DNA from: Leptasterias polaris
Taxonomy: Eukaryota > Echinodermata > Asteroidea > Forcipulatida > Asteriidae
Direction of reading: 5' to 3'
Length of the DNA: 64,000 nt
Assembly: GCA_037783415.1 (NCBI GenBank)
Contig: JAZGTN010000059.1
Span: 5,146,001-5,210,000 of the forward strand
The notes beneath the pieces were generated by a model, which saw only the letters and a list, made by a program, of their open reading frames with translations, was not told where the DNA came from and made no database searches. Positions 11,979-21,675 of the stretch are shown one piece after another; the stretch's first letter is position 1, and each line of letters opens with the position of its first letter. The position numbers and the translations under genes were made by a program.

Positions 11979-13797
11979 CAAATTGCACACACATTTTTTA
12001 TTAATTACTATAACCATTGGCAGTGTAACAAGGGGGCATGAACACATTGAAGATTGGCATGCCTGTCTATTGGCTGAACATTTAAATTTATACATCAGCT
12101 TAGAATTTAGGTATAAATTTGATTTAAATTAAAGGAACATTTTCAGCTCGATAGGCATATTGCTGCAAGAGATTATTTTTCAGGAAAGAATTGGACTCTT
12201 ACATGTAATACAATTATACAGCTTTTTTTGATTGGTAGCAATTTGAGTAAAAGGATATAGGTAGTAAAAAGAAACACAAAATAATTAGGCTAAGGCTTCA
12301 ATTTCCCAGTAAGTTACACTGTTTTGAAGATGGCTGCCTTCTCTTATATAGGACAAACACTCCATGATGACATGCAGGAGAGTGTTATTGTCTTCAACTT
12401 CTGAAGCTCAGAATTTATAGGCTTTTCAAACAATGTGAACAAGAATAATGAATTGTTTTAATCAAAGGGAATTTACCTTTCATAAGAAAGGACAGTTCCT
12501 TTACAAGGCTGATTATTATGCAGAACTCAGACATCTACTTGTTGACTGGTAGATCTCTTTAGAGGTGGCAAACCTTGCTGTACTCAAACAAAATACCATT
12601 TGCTGCAATAAAAATAAAAATAAAAAAGTTTTATGCAATGATACAATTAGGCCTACTTGCGATATTTAAGTCAAATTATATACAAGTTTTAGGTAAATAA
12701 TTTTACATGGCCATATTGAGAAATGGAAATGTCAAATCCATGCATATCACCAAAATTTACTATACTGCAAACCTGAATTAAATTAGTTATCTGATTTTAG
12801 GATAATAACAAATGTATTCAATGTGAGGATTTGACATCTTAAAAAAACACTTTATGCAGTGATAATTGCAGGTTTACAAGGGTCAAAATTATACAAATCC
12901 CTGGACTTCACCCAGTATACATGAAAAATGCTTGTTTATTAATTGATTTTTCTGTTTACAGAGAAGGCAGGTTTTTTATTTTGCCAATCGGCATGATAAT
13001 ACTTGTGTCTCAATCAAGAAAAGAGGCTCGTAATAACAAAATCAATTGTTCATTACTTAGGGGGCCTACTTTCAGCACTGAAAAGAGGATGAAATTTTAG
13101 GGAGGCGCAAGGGGAAGGGGGAGCACCTTTTTTCTAGGTGGCCACTTTTGGTCAATAAAAACTATAGTTTCAGTTTGTATTTCTCAAGCCCCATTTAGTG
13201 ATTCTTATACGATAATCTGATGCGATAATCTGATGCAAGTGTAAACAAAAATGTAAATGGAAAAATCATTGTAAAAAGCATTTTGTTACATTAAATGTAA
13301 TGTTTTACTCTGGAAAAGACATTCTTAAAAGAAATTTCAAATGGGGGACAGGGGGAGGGCACAGACATCAATGGGTGGGCATGTGAACGCCCCAATCCCC
13401 ACCCAGTTACGCCACTGCTTACTGGTCAACTTCCTGAAACATACAGCCCTGCACTCCAATGCTTATACATTTGCTGAAACTTGTCACTTAATGTGCACTT
13501 TTGTTTTATGATTTCTACTTCTTCCCCTTTTCTAACTATTCTGTAAAAACTGTTGTATCTGAGTATTAATTTGTCTAGATCAGGTTAAAATAATGCATTG
13601 TATAACTGGGTTTGCACAAATCTGAACTGTATGAAAAATTATATAAACTTTTTTAAAAGAACAATGTGTACTTTTTGTTATTGGTAGCAAAATTGTATCC
13701 ATTGTTAATTATTGTTTGTTATCTCTAACTGTTATTTTGCTTTCTATTCATTGGTTATTTATGTAGGCCTACTTTCATTTTTTTTTTACATTGTCTC
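11979..13797. other. Non-coding spacer with one exon-like module
   Basis: No gene seen. The recurrent module lies at 12530-12575 (minus). 13060-13430 is a G-rich stretch whose right end, 'ttacgccactg', resembles the hAT MITE terminus, so it may be another eroded copy. Confidence 0.4.
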
Positions 13798-13868
13798 TGC
13801 TTCTTTGCGCCTTGAACATCTTTTAGATTGATTTGGCGCGTTACAAATGACTATTATTATTATTATTA
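13798..13868 (+). mobile_element. SINE 3' tail fragment
   Basis: 'gcgccttgaacatc' is followed by 'ggcgcgttacaaatgacta' and an ATT repeat. This resembles the tail of the SINE at 57983-58346 (gcgcattgagacg, then gcgctatataagaac, then ATT repeats). It lacks the tRNA head. Confidence 0.5.
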
Positions 13869-14189
13869 CTACCTCCGACAGGCCAGTTGTGGACATCTAC
13901 TTATTGACGGGTAGATCTCTTTTGTAGACTAGCAAACCTGTAGATGCAAACAAAAACTAAAAGATATTTTGTGAAAATAGTGTCATCCAAGCCCAAGAAT
14001 AATTTATCTGAATTCTTTGTAGGGATGCCCTGGTAAAACACTGTAGGTCAAAAGGTTATTATATTTTACACCATTGGTTTTCTGTAAAAATACCAACAAT
14101 CAAGTTTATTAGGTGTTCGGGCACTCCGCCCAGAACACCTCTGGTTTTTTGTTTTTTTTGTTTTTTTAAAATACTTGTAAATACTTTTT

Positions 14190-14790
14190 TAATACTACTT
14201 TTTAATAGCCCCCTAAATATTGTCATTGCCCCGCAACCCCCCCTCCCCCCTACCCCAAATGAAAATGTCTCGCTACAAAATCTTCTCCCTCGAACAAGCT
14301 TCCATCAATGTAATTTAGGCCCTTTTAGAAACCATAACTTGGGCTTGGGTTCTGTCAGTTATTTAGAAGATGTGCTTTCCTTACTGGGCTTCAATTAGGC
14401 AAAAAGATCCTGAGACCAAGCCAAAGCCATAAGGGCCACAGACTTTCAAGCTGGAAGTGATGCAATTTCAGCCAGTATGAACAATGATTGTTCAATAATT
14501 TACCTGTTTACACAGAATACTTTTTGGGGGTGGCCAGGCTGCATGATGATATTTGGGTCTCAAACATTTACTTGTTGACATGCAGATGTTTTGGAGACTG
14601 GACCTATATAAAAAAAAAAGTAAAGGACACCAGAATAAATACCAGACAGTTTTGGTTATTAATTTGAGTCTAATACCGGAGCAACAACAGCATTTTGCAA
14701 AATGAAAAGTGTGCTCTATTGACGGACAGCATGTAAAAAATCTAAGAATAAACAAAAAGGGAAACTGACCTAGTAAATTTTAAATTATTT
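14190..14790. repeat. Second copy of the 8640-9570 segment
   Basis: It shares 'ctccctcgaacaagcttcc', 'caagctggaagtgatgcaa' and 'acaatgattgttca' with 8640-9300 in the same orientation. A minus-strand reading through 14492-14755 stays open for 87 codons and includes the exon-like module, but it has no wider protein-like features. Confidence 0.6.
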
Positions 14791-14887
14791 TGGGTTGAAC
14801 AAAGAAAAATTAACGAGTGCAGGACTTGAACCTGGGACCTCCTAGTTCAAGTCCCACTCTAATCTTTTTTTCTTTGTTTAACCCAAA
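14789..14887. repeat. Palindromic tRNA-like foldback, copy 3
   Basis: Arms are 'ttgggttgaacaaag' and 'ctttgtttaacccaaa', with an inner 'gcaggacttgaacctggg'. The central part is shorter than in the other copies. Confidence 0.5.
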
Positions 14888-14999
14888 TATATATTTAAAA
14901 AAATATCGCCATTTCATTAAGCAACAAGTCTGCTCTGGGTGCGCACAGTGTGTGCTAAGGAAATGTTAACACCAATTATTTTAGTTCTATTGGAAGTGT

Positions 15000-15870
15000 C
15001 TGATGAGTGGTTGTGGAATGCATGCACAGGAATCTGGGAATTCAACTCGCACTGTTGCATTTTTCTTAGTTGAACTTTTATTGCTTTACAAATTTATATA
15101 CTGCATGTTTCTGTTTGACACGAGGCATCTCAAAGCACCAAAAACCCAACATGAATCAATGCAACCCAGACTGTCAACTTTTAAACAATTGCAAGAACAC
15201 TTTTGATTTTTACTTTGGTTTAATAAACCAGAGTGACAAGAAACATTCTGCACACAATCACCACAGCTCAATTTGGTACCAGGTGTAAATATTTTAAATA
15301 TTTTTTGGGGAAAATCACCTTTAACTGATGAAGAGTGCAGCTTATTCTACTTGTTGATGGGTAGATCTCTTTGGGATGGTACATGTAAACCTCACTGCAA
15401 CACAAACACACAATTTGCAACATTTAGTGTTTATACAACATTTTCAACCACTAAGAAATAAGTTTCTCGTAAATTTCTTTTACCCAACAAATTTGTACTT
15501 ACTATACATAAAATAAAATAAAGCACTATGAAGAACTTGTGCATATCAATATTAATTTGATTGTTGCGACCAAAGCAACTGCGATTTTGGGAGGCAACAA
15601 AGGTGGAAGCATTTTTGTATTGTTTAGTTGTTGCTTTTTTACCGTTGGAAGGCCTAGGCCTACTTGAACTTTTGGGGGCCAAATTTTGTAAAGCTGTTAA
15701 GCACAAAATTCTTCCCAGTAAATTATTTCCTAAGCAAGAATCAGTTGGGTTTCAGTCACAGCAATGCAAACTATATTGTATTTCTGCTGAGCAATATTTT
15801 TCCTAATAGGCTAAGAACTTTTTTTTGCCGACTGGTTTATGAAATTGGGCCCTGATCATGAGTTTTTTAG
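15000..15870. repeat. Segmental repeat unit, copy 3
   Basis: This is a direct copy of 10010-10745, with an extra left part shared with 9840-10000 ('ttttcttagttgaactttt'). Confidence 0.75.
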
Positions 15871-15917
15871 AACAAAAATAATCAGCGAATTGCAGACACA
15901 TTTTTGTAATTACCTGG

Positions 15918-16151
15918 TGTAACCAGGGGGAGTGGGGGGCAAGAAACAACACCCCACCCCCACTCAGAACTCTTGCACCCCCCCCCCCCCCCAAAAGGAG
16001 CTTTTAAATATAAATATGATTAAAAAAATATATTGAAAAAAATGCACAAATGAATGGTTCGGTACATTAAATATCCCCCCCCCCCCCACCCATTTATGTC
16101 TTTTCCCCTGCTACCCCCACACCCAATCTAAAACGTCTGGTCAAGCCACTG
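15918..16151. mobile_element. hAT-type MITE copy
   Basis: Starts at 'gtaaccagggggag', has two poly-C tracts and 'ggttcggtacattaaat', and ends at 'gtctggtcaagccactg'. It has the same family features as 10790-10990 and 44000-44228. Confidence 0.5.
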
Positions 16152-16620
16152 GACTGCTCCAAGCTGCCAATTTACTTGATATTTGCAATAAACATGAAAC
16201 TCTCCCAGTGAATGTTATTGAGCCATTATTAATAGAACCACTTTGACAGATTTAACCGGTCCCCCACCCCCCAAAATGTTTACTGAATATTTCTCTCAAA
16301 AAGAAAACGTGAGTTGAGGCTGTCCCCTATTTTCATTCCAACTTTGAAATGGAGAAGGTTCGAGCAATATAAAGCTGTCTTTCCGGCAGGTTCGGCAAAG
16401 TAAACAAATGTACTGTTGTGCATTCTTTTTGTGTTATTATTTTGACTGTTTGCGAAAAAAAAAAAAACTTCAAAATAGAACTATGTGGTAACATGTGAAA
16501 ATAACTTATTGCGAGGGTGTCCCTTGTGTATAAATAACTTACGGTTCAAAAACTTTCCATCATTAAAACAGTTACTTTCAAATAAATAGCTTTTGCCTTC
16601 TGATTTTGTGTGGACTTTAA

Positions 16621-16923
16621 TTCTTTAGAGACCATAGCGGCCGCTAGCCAAGCGGCTTGTACCAAAACGCCCATAGCGGCCGCAAAGTTTAAGTTTCATC
16701 TATTCACATAAAGAGGTCAAAGTAAAGATCATGGCCACATATAAAATTTTCCGATGTAGTATGTTTACATAGTATCCCAATTTCTGAACAAGAGACTAAC
16801 ATTTATCTTTCATTTTATTCATGTTGACATTTTTATTGACAGAATTTCAATAAAGAAACTAATAATATTAGCAATGTCTGGGCATTTTGTGATGATTATG
16901 CCGAAATGAATGGTCTCTAAGGG
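16621..16923. mobile_element. TTAA-flanked MITE with two NotI-like motifs
   Basis: TTAA occurs at 16617-16620 and 16924-16927. The inner ends are 'ttctttagagaccat' and 'atggtctctaaggg', an inverted pair of about 11-13 bp. The left part holds 'catagcggccgc' twice, about 45 bp apart. TTAA targets are typical of piggyBac- and Kolobok-type elements; no transposase is present. Confidence 0.5.
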
Positions 16924-18110
16924 TTAAGCAGAAATAATTGAGGAAATTTAACATTCAAAACTGTTAAAAAGGATTTTGGAGGAACATTTGTGCATTGTAA
17001 GATTATTCTGATCGTTTTGCAATCAAAATAAGTTTTTGGTGTGATTAACTTCTGTTTTATAACAAGAGGCAAAAACACACATTCTTCACAATTACTAGCA
17101 AGCAAAATTGAACGGTTTCTGATTTTACCTCTGACAGGCAAGTCTTGGACATCTACTTATTGACGGGTAGATCTTTTTGTAGACTGGCAAACCTGTAAAT
17201 GCAAACAAAATAAAAAGATATTTGGTGAAAATGGTGTCATCCAAGCCGAAGGAATAACTTTTTGATTTCTTTGTAAGGGACGCCCTGGTAAAACACTGTA
17301 AGTCTAGGTTATTACACCATTAGTTTTCTGTAAAGATACCAACAATCAAGTTTATTGTTTATGTTTCAATGAAACTATCTGGGCACTGCTACCAATGCCA
17401 GCAGAAGGGTAGTACATGTATATCAGTTACTGTAAACTGGACACCAAGACATGGAAACAGAGAGGGGGGACCAACCATGACCTACATATATCTGATTAGG
17501 CAAGACACGTGGCTGAACAACATTCAACAAGAAATCAAAAGTGAATTGGAGAATAGAGCGAGCTGAAAGACCCTCACTGATCGGGATCTGAGAACGAATT
17601 GATCAAAGTAAAAAGTAATCAAATCATGTTTCAATGAAAAAGTAATCAAATCATGTTTCAATTTGAAAACAATGAAAAACAGTTTGGGCAATTTTTGTGG
17701 TTTTCAGTCGCAATGAAACTGATGTAACAAATGGCTGGTACATTTCATTATTATACATGTACCAATACTGAAAATTTACTTAAAACTTATAGGGTCAAGT
17801 TGAAAACAATTTAATGTAGGCCACAGAACGCATGCAGTATGCATAACAAATAAATTGTCTCCACTTTGTTTCCACTAACTCTGATTCCCTTTGTTGCATA
17901 AAGTTGTTGTTTGCATTTTTAAATTGTTTGCCTCAGGTAAGCTTTACATTTTGTCACTTTTGGTTTATTTTCTGACATTTTAGGCATATTAAGGGAAAGT
18001 TCAAATCCACCTTACTTGTATAGGACTGGTTGGCTTTTTATACACAGAATCTTGAGACCCCTATAAAAAGTTACAGAAAATTTGAAATAAACCTTTATCT
18101 CATAACCTTT

Positions 18111-18600
18111 CTTCTGATGTAAAAAATATTTTGATTGCAGTAAAGTTTCCTTGTCATTTAAAGGGTGTGTACAGTATTGGTAAGATTGAAAATAGAAATG
18201 TCCACAGATTTGCGCATTACTTACATGGCATAAAGATTGTCATGGTGGAAAACTTCCATTGAAATAGTTTTGCTTGAAATGCCATAGTTATTAGGAATTT
18301 AATAAAACAATAGTTTTTTTCCTGCACGATAAAATTCAATGTTTGAAAAAATTTAAACATGTCTCACATACACCACATTTGACCAACAGATGGGGCTTGA
18401 CTCAATGTTATAGTTTTCAACATCCCCCCTCACGAATTGATTTTTGAATTTTATTTTTGTGTTGAATGGAAATAACTGTTTTACTACTTGTCTTAGAAAT
18501 GAGACCTGATGGCTAATATAATTGGGTTGCAAGATGGATCAATATTTTACAAAAGAGAAACAAAAAAATCTTCCTAATTTTCAAACACGAGAAAAATAGA
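18111..18600. other. Non-coding, no gene seen
   Basis: AT-rich. A TTAAAGGG word at about 18158 could be the start of another TTAA-type MITE, but no matching right end was found. Confidence 0.3.
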
Positions 18601-18618
18601 ATTATTTGGGTTTTTTAG

Positions 18619-18653
18619 CCTTTGAGAAAGACTCTGCTAGGGTCAAAACATCA
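18619..18653 (+). ncRNA. Decayed hammerhead-ribozyme-like motif of a Penelope-type terminal repeat
   Basis: The order is 'tttgagaaa', then 'gactctgctagggtc' (stem GACTC/GGGTC closed by a short loop), then 'aaaacatc'. A canonical hammerhead has CUGANGA, stem II and GAAAC-GUC. Each core element has substitutions here, so this should be inactive. Only the order and stem II support the call. Confidence 0.35.
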
Positions 18654-19380
18654 AACCACTAACTAATTTTTGCAATTTTCAATTACATCTGTTACTATAC
18701 AGTGTGTTATAATTGATTTAAAAAAAATAAAAAATAAAAATTAATTCCTAAATGCTTTTTTGTTAGATCAATTCTTCATTTGTAAGATGTTTACTTTAAA
18801 AAACTATTTGTATTCCTTTTATTTGTAATGTGAACTGCAATGGGCATTTTTTTTAATAAAACATAATAATAATAGTAATAACAATAATAATGTGATGTAC
18901 AAACATGTATGCGTTTATTGAATAACCACACAATACACATATCAACCACTTCACATTGGTATTTTAAAAGTTGTCCATACAAACCTGTGGATTTTTGTTT
19001 TAAGTTGACTTGTTTTATGGAAAACAGTAAACAGTGACTCCCTGTCATCTTTTGTGTTTCTAAACCACATTTACCCCCTAGGTTTTAAAGAGCCTAAGCC
19101 ATCGTTGGAAATAATTGGAGCTAATGGACATTAAACATTTCAGTTGTTTCAGCCATTGAATTGGAATCATCAAATGTTGTATTTATGATTTTTTGTTTGT
19201 ATAATGTCAGTGGCCATATCAATACATTTAGACTATGGGGCATCGATCTCTACGGTGACTTTTCGTAGTCTCTGGTGAGGTATAACTTAAAAGTGCCCTT
19301 AATGTGTCTTTAAAAATATGGTATTTTATAAATTGAATTGTTCCCGCTCGTTGCATCCCGTTTTTTAACGAAAATACAAC
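18654..19380. other. Non-coding, no gene seen
   Basis: AT-rich, with an ATT/AAT microsatellite at about 18850-18895. No splice-bounded coding segment is visible. Confidence 0.4.
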
Positions 19381-19389
19381 ACATTTTTA

Positions 19390-19506
19390 ACTTTTTTCGA
19401 GTCTCGATACGTGCGTACGAGGATGTTCACGTGATCATTTAAACCAATCACAGCGCGGAAATCGACACTGACTGCGACCCCACCAGGTCGCTTGACAACA
19501 ACAAAG
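19390..19506 (+). promoter_or_regulatory. Candidate promoter/5' UTR
   Basis: This CpG-containing patch stands out from the AT-rich surroundings. It holds an E-box (cacgtg, about 19428), a CCAAT motif (aaccaatcacagcgcgg, about 19443) and a TATA-less leader ending in 'caacaaagatgg'. It immediately precedes a short ORF with a good start context. No transcription data are available. Confidence 0.35.
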
Positions 19507-19591
19507 ATGGCTGCCCTCGCTGAGCAGTCATTTGTCGGAAACTGTAAAAGAAATTTTGTTTTATACACTTTTCTGCCATTGAAAAGAAGAA
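19507..19591 (+). CDS. Candidate first coding exon, unrecognised
   Basis: The ATG at 19507 has a strong context (aaagATGG). The ORF begins MAALAEQSFVGNCKRN and ends in a basic KRRR stretch next to a GT donor-like 'aag|gtgaac' at about 19589. Without splicing it stops at once at the TGA. The next acceptor that could follow is 'tgtttcag' at about 20570, at the start of the broken gene downstream, but the joining phase does not clearly fit. The family is unknown and it may be chance. Confidence 0.3.
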
Positions 19592-20568
19592 GGTGAACGA
19601 TCTGGAAGCTCCGACACCAGATATTACTACAAGTTCAAAAGCTTTGATTTGAATACTGTCAGTGCCTAGCCAATGAAAGAAAGAAAACATGAGAGGAAAT
19701 TTGTGTGTGATTGGTGATTGATGATTGATAGTCAACAAGTCAATGGCTGGCGTTCAAGATCATGACCTGTATTTTGACTCCCATTGTGAATTTGTTCAAC
19801 TGATAATCTAAAATAAATTAATTATCTGTGGAAATAGGTATCCTGCTCTGTACACACAACTCAACCAAAAATTGTTTAGTAAATTAAAATACATTTTGAC
19901 AAAACTTGTGGTAGCGGTCATTGGTTGGTGGTACTCTGCTCATGCCCAATTTTAGAGCTTGGTTTGTATAAAAGTAATATAAGTACGCAGTACCCATGCA
20001 CCCACAACCCATGGTAAGATTTTTTTAAACAATTTGTTTAAAAAATACATTTTTGCTGAAGTGAATGTACAGCTGGTACCTGTACCAACGACCCATGCCC
20101 AATTTTTTATTTTTGGGGTTGATGAGCATAAACCAAAAATAAAAATCACTAGAGCTACGAAATTAAAATAGGACTGCCAGCCATAAACCACGGCCAATTA
20201 TAATTTTTACTTAAAAGGTATTTTGGTTTTGAATTAAAGTTTGCATGAAAAAATTAAAATGGAACGTGCACCCATAACCAATTTTGTTTTATTATTACTT
20301 TTTAACTGAAAAGTCACTGCCACCCATGGGCAATTTTATAACTAAACATGTTTGCGTGAAGAAATTAAAATAAAACAAGCAACCAAGACCCATACAATTT
20401 TTTTAATTATTACCTTATAACTGATAAATTTGTAAAACACCTTTTTCAATTAAAAGTTTTATGACAACAAGAATAAGGACTGCTACCCATCCCAATTTTC
20501 TTGAATAAAACTAAAAATTTACATCTCAAAAACAAACACATGTTCATGATTCAATTTTTCTTGTTTCA
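19592..20568. repeat. Intron-like stretch with degenerate tandem repeats
   Basis: From about 19880 to 20510 a loose unit recurs, with 'cccatgcccaatttt' or 'acccataaccaatttt' at about 19940, 20093, 20265, 20320, 20385 and 20490, joined by 'gaaattaaaat' words. Unit lengths vary and copies are diverged. No coding sequence is supported. Confidence 0.4.
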
Positions 20569-20570
20569 GG

Positions 20571-21674
20571 AGAGACAGAGTCCTGTGGTGCAAGTTTGAG
20601 TGATGAGCCATACGCAAAAAGACAAAGAAGAGGGCTACGATCACAAGCATCATGCAGCTTGTTAAGTTTCTGTTACATGAATGGGGAAACTGCCAAGTAA
20701 ATGAACTGAAGGGTGTCACTTTGGTTGTTGCAACTAATGAGCAATGCCATTCCATCCAGGTGATCAATGTACAAGTCAAGGTACAGCCTGTTCAAGAGTT
20801 GTTTTGCAACCATGAAGAAACCGATACCAGGATGTTCCTTCATGCTCAATATATAGCCAAAACTTCAAATAATGCCCCTGTAGTCATCAGAAGTCCAGAT
20901 ACTGATGTGTTCGTAATTGCTGTTGCAACTACAAAAGACATAGGTTCACCGCTGTATTTCCACACAGGCAGAGAAGACAAAGTCAGAACCATTGACGTAC
21001 AAGCTGTGCAACGTGAACTTGGGGATACTGCAACAGATGCCCTAATTGGCCTTCATTGTTTTACGGGATGCGATTCGGTGAGTTCATTATATGGCAAAGG
21101 AAAGCATAAGGCCTTCAAACTTCTTCAGAAGGAGTGATACATGGACATGGGCTTTCAAGATGCTTGGAAATTCATTTGACGTTACAGAAGAGACGGTCAG
21201 CGCACTTGAAGTATTCGTTTGCCAACTATATGGCAAGAAAGATTGCACATCAGTCAATGAGGTCAGATATAATCTGCTTAAAATGGCAACCAAAGCTGAA
21301 AATGTCATGCCACCTAACCGTGATTCGCTCCGTAAGCATATTTTGAGGGCAAATTATCAAGCCAGTATCTACAAACAGAGTTTTACGCAGTTCCAAACGC
21401 TACCATCGCCAGTGGGTAATGGGTGGGAAATGGCTGACGATGGCTTACGATTGATTGGATGGATTTGGCCCCAGCACCTCAAAGTGTCTTAGAACTGGCC
21501 TTCTGCACTTGCAAGAAATCAAAGTGCAAATCTCCTAACACTGATTGATACCTGCTGTGCATCACTTGGGCTAAGATGTACTGATATGTGTCAGTGCAAT
21601 AAATGTGAAAACATTGGACCACCAGCCGAGGATACTGAACAAGATGAAGATGAGGATTATGATGACGACGATTA
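20571..21674 (+). pseudogene. Broken gene: PIN/FEN-like acidic domain plus Cys-rich tail
   Basis: The sequence opens after an acceptor-like 'cttgtttcag'. An open frame at 20652-21137 holds HEETDTRMFLHA, SPDTDVFVIAV and LHCFTGCDS. Such spaced acidic residues resemble those of PIN/FEN-type nucleases; that assignment is inference. The reading continues in another frame (21091-21492: DTWTWAFKMLGNSF and LLKMATKAENVMPPN). After further frame changes it becomes a Cys-rich stretch ending CTDMCQCNKCEN, then an acidic tail and a stop near 21674. At least two frame changes (near 21125 and 21540) make this a pseudogene unless they are sequencing errors. The gene appears intronless over more than 1 kb. 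I know related proteins only as uncharacterised multi-copy invertebrate and fish proteins. The LINE begins directly after it. Confidence 0.6.
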
Positions 21675-21675
21675 G

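Larger units (their letters stand above)
2041..17182. repeat. Recurrent exon-like module with core 'tctacccgtcaacaagta' (about 12 copies)
   Basis: Sense-strand copies occur near 2046-2085, 3550-3630 and 4106-4124. Minus-strand copies occur near 8040-8056, 9350-9385, 10235-10275, 11440-11485, 12530-12575, 13880-13940, 14560-14610, 15340-15385 and 17140-17200. Several are preceded by a pyrimidine-rich stretch ending in AG (for example, the complements of 17183-17198 and 13925-13945, and 'ttcaacag' before 3550). In one shared frame they read [hydrophobic]-P-x-x-K-R-S-T-R-Q-Q-V-x, usually followed within two codons by a stop. Some have a GT-type donor downstream (3630, 4124, 17135). They could be duplicated terminal exons of a lost gene or a conserved repeat module; the sequence does not decide. 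Confidence 0.45.
1340..18110. repeat. Complex region of nested inverted and direct segmental duplications
   Basis: Many segments recur here. Left 1360-2700 is inverted relative to 8460-10190. Left 2830-3480 is inverted relative to about 16500-18110; for example, 3268-3370 and 17480-17600 share 'cacgtggctgaacaacatt' in opposite orientation. In direct orientation, 10010-10745, 11160-11955 and 15000-15870 are three copies of one roughly 0.75-kb unit. 8640-9690 recurs at 14190-14890, and 13870-14110 recurs at 17130-17350. Copies outside the central palindrome are visibly diverged and broken by indels. No intact gene is present. The layout suggests repeated inverted duplication, perhaps of a large non-autonomous element or of a gene with duplicated exons. 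Confidence 0.8.
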
